A program made the position numbers and the translations under genes. The notes below the pieces were generated by a model. It saw only the letters and a program-made list of their open reading frames with translations, was not told where the DNA came from and ran no database searches. From the NCBI RefSeq assembly GCF_009909155.2, contig NZ_JAAAPM020000019.1, forward strand, positions 1-64,000: DNA of 64,000 nucleotides, in the 5' to 3' direction. The DNA comes from Flavobacterium undicola (GTDB lineage: Bacteria > Bacteroidota > Bacteroidia > Flavobacteriales > Flavobacteriaceae). Positions 8,408-16,702 of the stretch are shown piece by piece (position 1 is the first letter of the stretch; the number at the start of each line of letters is the position of its first letter).

Positions 8408-8439
8408 TTTGCTCAAATCACTTATTTGTTTTATCTTTG
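8408..8439 (+). promoter_or_regulatory. Consensus Bacteroidota promoter for the hairpin RNA
   Basis: TTTG at 8408-8411, a 20-nt spacer and TATCTTTG at 8432-8439 match the Bacteroidota -33/-7 pattern (TTTG, TAnnTTTG) exactly. It points away from the Abi-type gene. The expected transcription start is near 8446, directly before the hairpin. Confidence 0.7.
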
Positions 8440-8445
8440 CACTAT

Positions 8446-8496
8446 CTTATTCCCATTAGTCCCTGAAGAAATTCAAACTAATGGGTTTCGTTTTTT
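8446..8496 (+). ncRNA. Predicted small hairpin RNA next to the Abi-type gene (abiF-RNA-like)
   Basis: From the predicted start the transcript would fold as CCCATTAGT (8452-8460) paired with ACTAATGGG (8477-8485). Inside it is a second short stem TGAA/TTCA capped by a GAAA tetraloop, separated from the outer stem by an asymmetric CCC/A internal loop. TTTCGTTTTTT follows directly (8486-8496), as in an intrinsic terminator. The U-tract exists only on the plus strand, so this is not a terminator for rfbC or for the Abi gene. Promoter, fold and terminator together describe a complete gene of about 50 nt. I recall an abiF RNA motif found beside Abi-family genes; whether this one belongs to it needs a covariance search. 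Confidence 0.65.
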
Positions 8497-8619
8497 ATAA
8501 GCCTGCTCCTTTTGATTACAACCAGGCCAAACCTTAAACTTTTAAACCCTTAAACCCATAACCGACAACACACAACTTCTCCCCGTCATCCTGAGCTTGC
8601 CGAAAGACACAACTGCCTT

Positions 8620-9168
8620 CTAAAACTCCCAATCGATGTCATTAAAACTAGGCAAAATAATATCCTTTTCCGAAACAATAACTTCTTCCGGTTTCAATTG
8701 CCAATCAATATTTAATACAGGATCATCATAACGGATTCCTCTCTCACTTTCCTTATGATACAACTGATCTACTTTGTATAATACTGAAGCTGTTTCACTC
8801 AAAACCGAAAAACCATGTGCAAAACCATGCGGCACCATTAATTGCTTTTTATTTTCAGCGCTTAATACCACACTCACATGCTCTCCATAAGTTGGTGAAT
8901 TTTTACGCAAATCTACCGCTACATCCAGGATTTCTCCTTCAAGAACACGAACTAATTTTGCCTGAGCAAAAGGATTAATCTGCAGATGCAATCCTCGAAT
9001 CACCCCTCGTTTAGAGAAAGACTGGTTGTCTTGTATAAACTGATAATTAATTCCATTCTCCTGGAATTTCGCCTGATTGTAGGCCTCAAAAAAATACCCA
9101 CGCGAATCCTCAAATACGGTGGGGTTGATGATTACTAAATCTTCTATTGTTGTTTTTTCAATGGTCAT
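8620..9168 (-). CDS. rfbC: dTDP-4-dehydrorhamnose 3,5-epimerase (intact copy)
   Basis: RmlC (182 aa) epimerises C3 and C5 of dTDP-4-keto-6-deoxyglucose, the step between RfbB and RfbD. The cupin fold motifs are complete: DSRGYFFEAYN (21-31), RGLHLQ with catalytic H61 (58-63), VPHGFAHGF (112-120) and the catalytic Tyr Y131 in YKVDQ. It ends with ILPSFNDIDWEF, unlike the shortened remnant at 7494-7697. Its start overlaps the upstream SDR gene by 11 nt, indicating one transcript. As the only intact rfbC here it should suffice for rhamnose synthesis. Confidence 0.96.
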   Translation of the reverse strand: MTIEKTTIEDLVIINPTVFEDSRGYFFEAYNQAKFQENGINYQFIQDNQSFSKRGVIRGLHLQINPFAQAKLVRVLEGEILDVAVDLRKNSPTYGEHVSVVLSAENKKQLMVPHGFAHGFSVLSETASVLYKVDQLYHKESERGIRYDDPVLNIDWQLKPEEVIVSEKDIILPSFNDIDWEF

Positions 9169-10069
9169 TTTTATTTTTTATTTTAAATGATTCGAATGTT
9201 TGTAATAATCCTGCCTTAGCCTTAACTGGCAAAGGTTTTCCAATAGCAGCTATGATCTTTTGATTACTCACCTCATAATTTTCGGTTAGTTTTTGCAACC
9301 GTTCCGAATTAAGAGGCAAGTGTAGATAATCCCCAAATTTTGCAATCTTTCTAATCCAGGAAGAAGGAATATTAAAAATGATAGATTTTTTTCCTAAAGT
9401 TGTTCCTAACAATTGAATCAATTCATTCGTGGACAAGGATTCATCATCAGCTACCTGATAAACTCCGGAAGGAATCGCTTCATTATTTAACAATTCTTTG
9501 ATCACAAAACAAAGATTTTCTATACTCAGAAATGATCTTTTATTTTCAAAAGCTCCTAATGGCCAAGGCAATCCTTTAGCAACCAATTGGTATAATAAAT
9601 TTAAATTCCCTTTATTTCCGGGACCGTGAATCATGCAAGGCCTGAGTATATACGCCCGTTTGCCTTCCGGCAATTCCTTATTTAATATATATTGCTCGGC
9701 CTGATATTTAGCAATACCATAATGCGTTTTAGGATTCGGTATTTCATCTTCGCTTAATACTGCTTTCACTTCATCGGCAACTGCTTTCACAGTACTCATG
9801 AAAATAAAAACCTTGGCACCTGAAAGCAAAAAAGTATCAAACAATTGCTTGGTTAACTCAAAATTAGCTTCATAATAGTCCTGCGGATGAGACACTTTCT
9901 TTAAGTCGTGTGCTTTGCCTGCAAGATGAATTAAGGCATCTGCATTAATTTCAAATGTTTGATCAGGTTGATAACGAATACTCAATGTCTTTAGCTCATG
10001 GGGAAATTTTAAATATTCTAAAAGATTGATTCCTACAAATCCTGAAGCCCCTGTTATAGAAATTTTCAT
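9158..10069 (-). CDS. NAD-dependent epimerase/reductase (SDR), WbpV-like
   Basis: This 303-aa extended short-chain dehydrogenase has GASGFVGINL at 7-16 as the nucleotide loop, MSTVKAVADE for the catalytic Ser/Thr, and YGIAK as Y-xxx-K. It is somewhat short and fits the group of nucleotide-HexNAc 4-ketoreductases (WbpV/WreQ-type, making UDP-QuiNAc) that accompany WbpL-like initiating transferases. A WbpL-like protein is indeed encoded at 1699-2652. It overlaps rfbC by 11 nt and abuts a rhamnosyltransferase-like gene. The fold is certain; the sugar substrate is inferred. A matching 4,6-dehydratase was not found in the window. Confidence 0.75.
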   Translation of the reverse strand: MKISITGASGFVGINLLEYLKFPHELKTLSIRYQPDQTFEINADALIHLAGKAHDLKKVSHPQDYYEANFELTKQLFDTFLLSGAKVFIFMSTVKAVADEVKAVLSEDEIPNPKTHYGIAKYQAEQYILNKELPEGKRAYILRPCMIHGPGNKGNLNLLYQLVAKGLPWPLGAFENKRSFLSIENLCFVIKELLNNEAIPSGVYQVADDESLSTNELIQLLGTTLGKKSIIFNIPSSWIRKIAKFGDYLHLPLNSERLQKLTENYEVSNQKIIAAIGKPLPVKAKAGLLQTFESFKIKNKNDH

Positions 10070-10891
10070 TTACTTAAATTGAGATAAAGCTTCTTTATTT
10101 ATTTTTTCTCTTTCAGAATCAAAAAACCAACCCCACTTATTAAAATAAGTTATTGCAGAATTTACAAATATTTTAAATAATTTACGACTCTTATTTGCTC
10201 CCGAATCATAACCATGATAAACCGAAACTCTCGGAAAATAAATAGTTTTATATTGCTGATGCATCCTTCTGGAAAGATCCCAATCTTCAAAATACATAAA
10301 AAAGTTATCGTCATACATCCCCACTTTTTTTATAGCATCCAAATTAAGCAAAGTAAAACATCCTGAAAGCACAGGTGCATTGTAGATAAAATCTTTTGGC
10401 ACTTCTCTTAATTCATATTTGTTGATGAATTTCTCATATGCCTTTGTTGGTTTTTTAATTTTTCTTTTCAATATACTAAACGGACTAGGCAAAAGTTTGG
10501 GTAAATTCTGAATACTACCATCTTCATTTAGAATCTGAGGCATCATCATTCCTATTGACTCATCCTCTTCAATATATTCTAACATTACCGAAACAACATC
10601 TCCTTCAAAATAAATATCCGGATTTACAATAAAATGAAACTGAGAGCCCGATTGAATTGCTTTATTTATAGCTATATTATGCGAAGCCCCAAATCCTGGA
10701 TTAGCAGGGTTGTGGATATATTCTATTCGTGCATCATTACTTAACTCACGCAAATTATCGAAGAGTGAATTATCAATTAAAAAAAGTTTAATATCCAAAT
10801 TTTGATTAAAAATACTATCAATAGTTTTCTTAATTTCAAATAAATCAGTGTTATATAGCACAATGGAAGCCGAAAGCATTCTGTTGTTCAT
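10070..10891 (-). CDS. Family 2 glycosyltransferase, rhamnosyltransferase-like
   Basis: This 273-aa GT-A enzyme resembles WbbL-type rhamnosyltransferases. The N-terminus SASIVLYNTD (8-17) is the usual family 2 opening, FLIDNS (36-41) and NPANPGFGASHNIAI (61-75) form the donor pocket, VNPDIYF (89-95) holds the metal-binding region, and FFMYFEDWDLSRRM carries the acidic catalytic ED. No membrane segment is evident, so it is probably a peripheral cytoplasmic enzyme. It overlaps the upstream gene by 4 nt and is next to the rhamnose genes, consistent with adding L-rhamnose to the repeat unit. Confidence 0.85.
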   Translation of the reverse strand: MNNRMLSASIVLYNTDLFEIKKTIDSIFNQNLDIKLFLIDNSLFDNLRELSNDARIEYIHNPANPGFGASHNIAINKAIQSGSQFHFIVNPDIYFEGDVVSVMLEYIEEDESIGMMMPQILNEDGSIQNLPKLLPSPFSILKRKIKKPTKAYEKFINKYELREVPKDFIYNAPVLSGCFTLLNLDAIKKVGMYDDNFFMYFEDWDLSRRMHQQYKTIYFPRVSVYHGYDSGANKSRKLFKIFVNSAITYFNKWGWFFDSEREKINKEALSQFK

Positions 10892-11793
10892 AAATATATA
10901 TTTTTAATTGGATTTATTGCATTAGGGTTTATTGCATTTATTCTATAATCCCCAAAATCGATATTCCACGAAGATTTGCCATTATCTGCAAAAGAACTTT
11001 TATCAAATAAAAAAGGAGTCCCATTTTCCAGAACGACAGCTAATTTATATCCTAAGTTAAGAACTATTGTAGACAAAGCAACTTCTCCTTTTCTAATTAA
11101 CAATAATTTATGATTAATTCCCTTACCTGGAAAACTGCCATTAACTTCAACCACTTCTCGTAAAACATCTATTGTGGTTAGTAAAAAAAAACTCTGTAAA
11201 TGAGGATTATAGTTATTTATAATAAAACTTTGATAAATTTTTGAATTTACAGATATCCCCATCATTCCGATAGAAGTATTTTCTTTAAAATAATCAAGAT
11301 ATCCATCGATAAATTCTTTCTGCAACTTGTTCACTGAACTGTTACTTAAAATAACATATTGATTATCAATTTCTTTAATCCTATCATAGAATCTTTCATA
11401 TCCAGAGAAGTCCATACCTACATTAGAAACTTCAATTACATTTACATTTTCAATTTTTTTATCCATTAAAGAAGATTCCGAAACTGTTACTGTTAAATCA
11501 ACATCATACTTTCCTTTATATTTAAGAAATCTTGATAATTGATAATCCAAACCACATTCAAATTCTTTAATATTCTTAATTATTTTTTCTCTTTTACCTT
11601 TATACCCACCCCATTCGTGTACACACACTTTTACAAAATTGCCAAGTACTGGTTTTCTTATTTTTAATGGAATGTTTTTTTTTCTATACTTTCCAAAGTT
11701 CCATTTCATATAATTAATCATGAAATAAACTGGAAGCAATAATAATTCAGTTAAAATTATTGTATAAAAAGCATATTTAGAATATTGTTTCAT
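10888..11793 (-). CDS. Putative glycosyltransferase, rhamnan-synthesis-F-like
   Basis: The 301-aa product starts with a hydrophobic segment (about 10-27). It contains the block SNVGMDFSGYERF followed by QYVILSNSSV, resembling the N-x-G-x-D...Y and ILSN.S motifs of RgpF/rhamnan synthesis F proteins. The usual catalytic domain of larger RgpF proteins is not obvious, so the assignment is tentative. The C-terminus has a small in-frame duplication (NAINP twice). The gene overlaps neighbours on both sides by 4 nt (ATGA type), so it is translated with two glycosyltransferases. The DNA is conspicuously AT-rich. Confidence 0.55.
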   Translation of the reverse strand: MKQYSKYAFYTIILTELLLLPVYFMINYMKWNFGKYRKKNIPLKIRKPVLGNFVKVCVHEWGGYKGKREKIIKNIKEFECGLDYQLSRFLKYKGKYDVDLTVTVSESSLMDKKIENVNVIEVSNVGMDFSGYERFYDRIKEIDNQYVILSNSSVNKLQKEFIDGYLDYFKENTSIGMMGISVNSKIYQSFIINNYNPHLQSFFLLTTIDVLREVVEVNGSFPGKGINHKLLLIRKGEVALSTIVLNLGYKLAVVLENGTPFLFDKSSFADNGKSSWNIDFGDYRINAINPNAINPIKNIYL

Positions 11794-12920
11794 TTATTAT
11801 TTTTTTCATAATCACAAATATTTTTTATAGAATTACTGAAGGTATCGTTAAATTCAAATGACTTAAATTTCTTATATCCATTATGCCCAAGATTTAGGCA
11901 TTCTGTCTTATTATCTAGTAAAAAAATCATTTTTTCCATTAGATCACTTTTTTTAAGTGGATCAATAAACAAGCAATCCTTACCATCAACCAAAATTTCT
12001 CTCAATCCAGTTTCTCTTGTCATAATAACAGCCTTAGAATATGATAATGCTTCAAGAGCTACTAATCCCCAAGATTCGTTATAAGAAGGCTGGACTAATA
12101 CATCAATCTTAGAAAAAAATAGAGAAACATCACTATTATATTCAAGTAATTCAATTTTATCTGAAATGTTTAACTCTATTACTTTTTCAATTATTTCATT
12201 ACGTAATATTCCTTCTCCGGCAATTATCAATTTGATTTCTCCTAAATTTCTTTTAAGAATTTCATCAAATGCTTCTAAAAGTGTTAAAATATTCTTTTCT
12301 CTTACCAATGCTCCTAAAAAACCAAAACAAAATTCATTTTTATCTAGCTGTTTAGAAACAGTTACTGGAGTTCTAACAGGGGGGTAAACTATATTAGCTT
12401 TAGAAATTTTTATAGAAAGTGTCTTTTCCCAGCTTTTCACACTATAATTTGAAACAAAAATTGAGTTGATTTTCTTTGAAAGGAAGAGTTTTTTATAAAC
12501 TTTTCGAAAATAATTCGGAATTATTTTTACTTTTTCGTTAGGCTGTTCATGTACATGCCATATAACTTTAGTTGGGGTTAAAAATGATAAAACAATCCCA
12601 ATAAAATTTACGGTAGAATTTATATAAATTACTTTTATTTTATTTAAATAACAAAATAATACTAAATAGATTAATCCTGGAATATTAATTATGTTACAAA
12701 CAATACTTTTAAAAGTGTTAGAGGAATTTGATCTGTAAAATACTGATTCTGCATAAATATCAGTATTTAACAATTTTACAAATTCTAAACCTTGAAATTT
12801 TGGATAAATAACATATCTCTTATATTCTTTATCTTCAAACGTATTATTAATTACAAAACTCAATACATTCTGTGCACCTCCAGCTTTTCCTGAATGAGTA
12901 ATAAAAAGAATATTCTTCAT
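11790..12920 (-). CDS. Family 4 glycosyltransferase
   Basis: This 376-aa retaining GT-B enzyme begins with the acceptor-side loop THSGKAGGAQNV (9-20). It has the GFLGALVREKNILTLLEAF donor-domain block around 200-218 and the E-x7-E motif in NESWGLVALEALS, which binds the nucleotide sugar. Two hydrophobic stretches near 75-110 suggest membrane association. It probably adds one residue of the repeat unit in the cytoplasm. The gene is 10 nt from the polymerase gene upstream. Donor and linkage cannot be predicted from the sequence. Confidence 0.88.
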   Translation of the reverse strand: MKNILFITHSGKAGGAQNVLSFVINNTFEDKEYKRYVIYPKFQGLEFVKLLNTDIYAESVFYRSNSSNTFKSIVCNIINIPGLIYLVLFCYLNKIKVIYINSTVNFIGIVLSFLTPTKVIWHVHEQPNEKVKIIPNYFRKVYKKLFLSKKINSIFVSNYSVKSWEKTLSIKISKANIVYPPVRTPVTVSKQLDKNEFCFGFLGALVREKNILTLLEAFDEILKRNLGEIKLIIAGEGILRNEIIEKVIELNISDKIELLEYNSDVSLFFSKIDVLVQPSYNESWGLVALEALSYSKAVIMTRETGLREILVDGKDCLFIDPLKKSDLMEKMIFLLDNKTECLNLGHNGYKKFKSFEFNDTFSNSIKNICDYEKNNK

Positions 12921-12930
12921 TTATTTGTTA

Positions 12931-14088
12931 TCACAATTGTTTATTCGCTTCTTCTTTAAATCGCTCTTGTCCTGTACTTTTTAAATTAAAAGTTTTATAA
13001 ATAAAATAGTTTTGATATGGATTGACAGCACTTCTAATGAAAAAAAACTCACTGCATTGATAAAAATTAATTGCTATAACAAATACAAAAACGCCAATTT
13101 TACTATGTTTTTTTTGTACCAAATCCAACAATAAAGGAATTCCCATTACTAAGCCAAATATAAAATAAAAATTTATCCTGCTATTTATATTGATTGATTC
13201 CCAAAGAATTTCTCTGCAAAAAACATAGAAAAATAACGAATTTAAAATTAAATTAAAATATACAAATCTATCTGCTAAGATTTTCCTATTATAAACTAAA
13301 ATAAAAAGTACAATAATATTAAAAAAAACCTTAATGTTTAAACCCCAAATATTATCAGAAGTGGAATAATAAAAAAGTTTAAACATTGCTGTTGCAGGCA
13401 TAATCTTGGTCAGTACATCATCTACTATTATGTTAATTATTGATATTTTCATAGATATAACGATAAGTCCAAAAAGTGTAAGTACAACTATAAATGAAGA
13501 GCTTATTTTTTTATTAAATAACCAATATAGAACTAGGCCGATTAAAGCAGAAGCATGGAAAAAAGAAGCTAAGATAACCATGAAAAAATACTTAATCATT
13601 TTTCTTTCAAGGATAAATCTGAAAGAATATAAAAAAATATTTACTGCTATAGCTTGTCTAATTCCACTCATATCAAGAGTGAAGTAAACAAAAGAAAAAT
13701 AAATTAATAAAGCAATGAATTTATATTTACTGAGATACTTCTGAAAACTATTGAATAAAAGAAAGCTTGTAACTAGCGAGATAAAAAAGAACATTATATT
13801 AATTTCTGTTCCAAATGATCTAAATAATGAATTTAATAAAAGATAACCTGGCTCAGCAACTACCTCTGAAATTTTCTCATTTATAATTGCATCTTTAAAA
13901 GTATAAGTATCGAGATAAATATCTTTATAGGCATAATAGTCAATACCGGTTTCGTATCTTAATCCTGCCGTAAACCAAAACAGAAAAAAAAGAAATATAT
14001 AAATGTATTTAGAATATTCCTTTCCATCCACAGCAATACTAACTAAACATGCTGCACACAAAACAATAAAGAATAGAAAATAATACAT
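12931..14088 (-). CDS. wzy: EpsG-family polysaccharide polymerase (Wzy-like)
   Basis: This 385-aa polytopic membrane protein has about ten to twelve hydrophobic helices and few charged residues. The N-terminal block FWFTAGLRYETGIDYYAYKDIY (about 37-58) is the characteristic signature of EpsG/Wzy-like polymerases, and SGIRQAIAVNIFLYSFRFI is the second conserved region. It would join flipped repeat units at the periplasmic face. A flippase (16695-18062) and chain-length protein (28218-29279) in the same locus support a Wzx/Wzy-dependent pathway. As usual for Wzy proteins, sequence identity to others is expected to be low. Confidence 0.82.
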   Translation of the reverse strand: MYYFLFFIVLCAACLVSIAVDGKEYSKYIYIFLFFLFWFTAGLRYETGIDYYAYKDIYLDTYTFKDAIINEKISEVVAEPGYLLLNSLFRSFGTEINIMFFFISLVTSFLLFNSFQKYLSKYKFIALLIYFSFVYFTLDMSGIRQAIAVNIFLYSFRFILERKMIKYFFMVILASFFHASALIGLVLYWLFNKKISSSFIVVLTLFGLIVISMKISIINIIVDDVLTKIMPATAMFKLFYYSTSDNIWGLNIKVFFNIIVLFILVYNRKILADRFVYFNLILNSLFFYVFCREILWESININSRINFYFIFGLVMGIPLLLDLVQKKHSKIGVFVFVIAINFYQCSEFFFIRSAVNPYQNYFIYKTFNLKSTGQERFKEEANKQL

Positions 14089-14115
14089 ACTTTAGTTAAA
14101 TTTTGAATTCAAATG

Positions 14116-15189
14116 TTAATGTATTTCTTCTTTTAAAGCTTCGAGATATTTCATGCCAAATTTTAAATCTGGTTCCATGTAGTTCCCTTCTGCCCATTCA
14201 TTCCAAGATTTAACAAAAATAATTCTTTCATCAGGCTTTTTATCTTTGACTGTATTAACAACCTGTGCTACATGTTTTCTAAACAATTCAGGAGTTGATT
14301 CATGTAAAATTATCCCTTCTCTTCCACTGCGCGGAGTATGATCCCAATTGGGAAATATAGATGGGAATACATCTTTGTCTTTATCTTCACTTCCAGAAAA
14401 CCACTTCAAAACATTAGAATAATTATATATTCTTGGATAATTAAATATATTTATTTTAATCCTTTGCATTATTTTTTGAATATAATTCCTCTTTTTTATG
14501 AAATCAAACATTCTGACTACATTAATCGCTTCAAAGCCTAAATTTAAAATTGTATCCTTATCTTCAATATTGGGTGTTTGCGCAATAAAATATATACCTT
14601 CTAATCCATTTTCTCTAGCTAGTTTATTCCATAATTCTATAAAGATTGAAACATCCTTAAATTCAATAGATTTGTAAATCATAAATAAAGGTTTACCATT
14701 CACTTTAATATATCTTTTATCTTTAAAGGCAGGTAAAACTTCATAAAAATGAGCTGTATAGTCATCTATACCTGGATATAATTGCTCTATCAATAAGTTT
14801 CTATTCTTTAATCCATGTGCAAACCCTTTCCAACTTTCATTAGCCCAAGCTAGACAGAAAGGAAAATCAGGCTCACCGGAACTTACAACTTCATTGAAGG
14901 GGCGTTCTATCAGTCTTTTTCCATTTCCAAACCAATAATGCCAGTAACAAAATCCCTCGACACCAAACTCTCTAGCCATATCAGCTTGAGCTTTTCTGGT
15001 TTCGGGAACTCTTAAATCATAATATCCCAAATCTGCAGGTACTCTTGGTTGATAATGCTTTTTATAGAAACGTTTAGCTTTTCCTACATTAGTCCACTCA
15101 GTAAATCCTTTTCCCCACCATATATCATTTTCTGGTATAGGATGGAATTGTGGCAAATAAAATGCTATTACTCGTGCTCTTTTTTCCAT
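14116..15189 (-). CDS. WbsX-like glycosyltransferase/GH99-like protein
   Basis: This 357-aa protein belongs to the WbsX family, found in O-antigen loci and related in fold to endo-mannosidase-type GH99. Signature blocks are AFYLPQFHPIPENDIWWGKG (9-28), FTEWTNVGKA, GVEGFCYWHYWFG and near the C-terminus VKSWNEWAEGNYMEPD. No signal peptide is visible, which suits a cytoplasmic role in assembly over a secreted hydrolase. Its start codon shares one base with the acyltransferase stop (TAATG). Whether members transfer or hydrolyse sugars is unsettled, so the activity here is open. Confidence 0.82.
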   Translation of the reverse strand: MEKRARVIAFYLPQFHPIPENDIWWGKGFTEWTNVGKAKRFYKKHYQPRVPADLGYYDLRVPETRKAQADMAREFGVEGFCYWHYWFGNGKRLIERPFNEVVSSGEPDFPFCLAWANESWKGFAHGLKNRNLLIEQLYPGIDDYTAHFYEVLPAFKDKRYIKVNGKPLFMIYKSIEFKDVSIFIELWNKLARENGLEGIYFIAQTPNIEDKDTILNLGFEAINVVRMFDFIKKRNYIQKIMQRIKINIFNYPRIYNYSNVLKWFSGSEDKDKDVFPSIFPNWDHTPRSGREGIILHESTPELFRKHVAQVVNTVKDKKPDERIIFVKSWNEWAEGNYMEPDLKFGMKYLEALKEEIH

Positions 15190-15818
15190 TATATTAATTG
15201 TCTTATTATTTTTGCCGGATTACCAGCAACAACACAGTTTTTAGGTATTGATTTTGTGACCACTGAATTTGCTCCAACTATACTGTTCTCTCCTATTGTT
15301 ACATTAGGTAAAACAACAACTCCTTCACCCAGCCATACATTATCTTCAATGATAACTGGTCCTTTACTGTATAGCTTCCTTTTAGCAGGTGGAAGTAACA
15401 AAGCTTCTACTGTTATTTCGCCATGTGAATGATCACTTATATAAACTTTACTTGCAATTAAAACATTATTACCTATAATTATTTTATTGATAGCCCCAAT
15501 ATGGCAATCTTTTTGTATCAAAACCTGATCTCCAATAATTATTTCCGGAGAAAAATTATCCCCAAGAAACTTGTCGAATGCTTCTAATCTTAATCTTTGA
15601 TCAAATCCAACATTATTTCCTAGTTTTATATATTTTCCTCCCTGCAGATTTAAAGGATAATGAATGTAAACATTTTCAGCTTGTTTAAATTCATTTACTT
15701 TCCACATAGAATACAATAAATTCCTCCTTGTATTAAACCAATCAACTAGCCTTGGAGAAAAAACAACATACGCAGGATATAGTATACTACTTAATGTTTT
15801 TTTTATAATTTGTTTCAT
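15189..15818 (-). CDS. Hexapeptide-repeat sugar O-acetyltransferase
   Basis: A left-handed beta-helix acyltransferase of the WbbJ/LacA type. The start at 15818 gives 209 aa and an ATGA overlap with the upstream gene; an ATG at 15839 would add seven residues. Hexapeptide repeats run from about residue 65 to the end (ILIQKDCHIGAINKI, VIIEDNVWLGEGVVVL, NVTIGENSIVGANSVV). YISDHSHG carries the likely catalytic His, and the chain ends with the typical VVAGNPAKII. It should transfer acetyl from acetyl-CoA to a sugar hydroxyl of the polysaccharide. Confidence 0.87.
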   Translation of the reverse strand: MKQIIKKTLSSILYPAYVVFSPRLVDWFNTRRNLLYSMWKVNEFKQAENVYIHYPLNLQGGKYIKLGNNVGFDQRLRLEAFDKFLGDNFSPEIIIGDQVLIQKDCHIGAINKIIIGNNVLIASKVYISDHSHGEITVEALLLPPAKRKLYSKGPVIIEDNVWLGEGVVVLPNVTIGENSIVGANSVVTKSIPKNCVVAGNPAKIIRQLI

Positions 15819-16702
15819 CTTGTTATTTTTTTTAGCCAAAACGAAATTAACATTGGATACAAATAAAGTTCATACCAATATTTTTTAAAAATTATCTTAA
15901 CAACTCCATTTGTATCAAAAACAAAAAATTGTTTATTATTTACAAAAAGAGTTAATAACCACGGATAAACAAAATACCTACAAAGTCTGTATTTTTCAAT
16001 CTCATAAGACAACAAAGAAAATTTCTCTTGTTTTATAATAGATAAATATTTGTTTATAAAAGTATCAAACACATTGTAACCTCCTTTTTTATTTGGTGTA
16101 ATTACATCAAATAAATCTTCAAAATAAATTATTGTCTTTTTGTTATTTTCAATAATTCTATAACTCCAATCTACTTGAACAAATTGCAATTCAGCATATC
16201 GGTCTTTGTTTTTTATTTTTTCAAAATCTTCTCTCCAAACTCCAAAATTAGCTATCCAAGTACTTAAAAAACTAACTGTATTCAAATATTTTTTTTTATA
16301 GCATATTTCTACTTCGCAATTTGAATAAAGAAATGTATTTCCATAAAAAAATAGATTAGAATCATCTCCCCGGTGTTTTTCAATTCTATCCAGTATTGCT
16401 TTCAAAGCCCCTTCTTTAAACAAAAGAGTATCATTAAAAAGTTTTATATAACTCCCCGTAGCATATTCTAAAACTACCGAATAGTTACGGTCTTTGATAT
16501 TTTCTTCATTTCGATAATACCTCACCAAGGGATATTTACCAACTACTTCAGTTGTATTATCAGTAGAACAATTATCAGAAACAATGACTTCTATAAGGTT
16601 AACATTAAATTCAGGATTAAAAAAAAGTTTTTTTAATGTTTCATCTAATACCTCAGCTCGATTATAAGTTGGAATACATATCGATAATAATTTATTACTC
16701 AT
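15815..16702 (-). CDS. Family 2 glycosyltransferase
   Basis: This 295-aa GT-A enzyme opens with LLSICIPTYNRAEVLDETL (4-22), has EVIVSDNCSTDNT (39-51) for nucleotide binding and YIKLFNDTLLFK (around 90-101) where a DxD motif normally lies, here reduced to ND. The C-terminal third is hydrophobic and aromatic (about 245-290), suggesting membrane attachment. It overlaps the flippase gene by 8 nt and the acetyltransferase by 4 nt. It probably adds one residue of the repeat unit; donor unknown. Confidence 0.85.
   Translation of the reverse strand: MSNKLLSICIPTYNRAEVLDETLKKLFFNPEFNVNLIEVIVSDNCSTDNTTEVVGKYPLVRYYRNEENIKDRNYSVVLEYATGSYIKLFNDTLLFKEGALKAILDRIEKHRGDDSNLFFYGNTFLYSNCEVEICYKKKYLNTVSFLSTWIANFGVWREDFEKIKNKDRYAELQFVQVDWSYRIIENNKKTIIYFEDLFDVITPNKKGGYNVFDTFINKYLSIIKQEKFSLLSYEIEKYRLCRYFVYPWLLTLFVNNKQFFVFDTNGVVKIIFKKYWYELYLYPMLISFWLKKITR

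Larger units (their letters stand above)
8397..8619. other. Intergenic region between Abi-type gene and rfbC
   Basis: The half next to the Abi gene holds a divergent promoter and hairpin RNA gene (8408-8496). The half next to rfbC holds a run of AACCCTTAAACCCATAACCG-like low-complexity units (about 8531-8578), then GTCATCCTGAGCTTGCCGAA (8585-8604), which resembles a short intergenic repeat seen widely in bacteria. No promoter for the Abi gene was recognised on the minus strand. Confidence 0.6.

Noticed and set aside
8452..8496. Hairpin as a terminator of rfbC
   Set aside because: rfbC is on the minus strand, and on that strand the hairpin is followed by AATAAGATAG without a U-tract. The T-run is on the plus strand only, directly after a plus-strand promoter.
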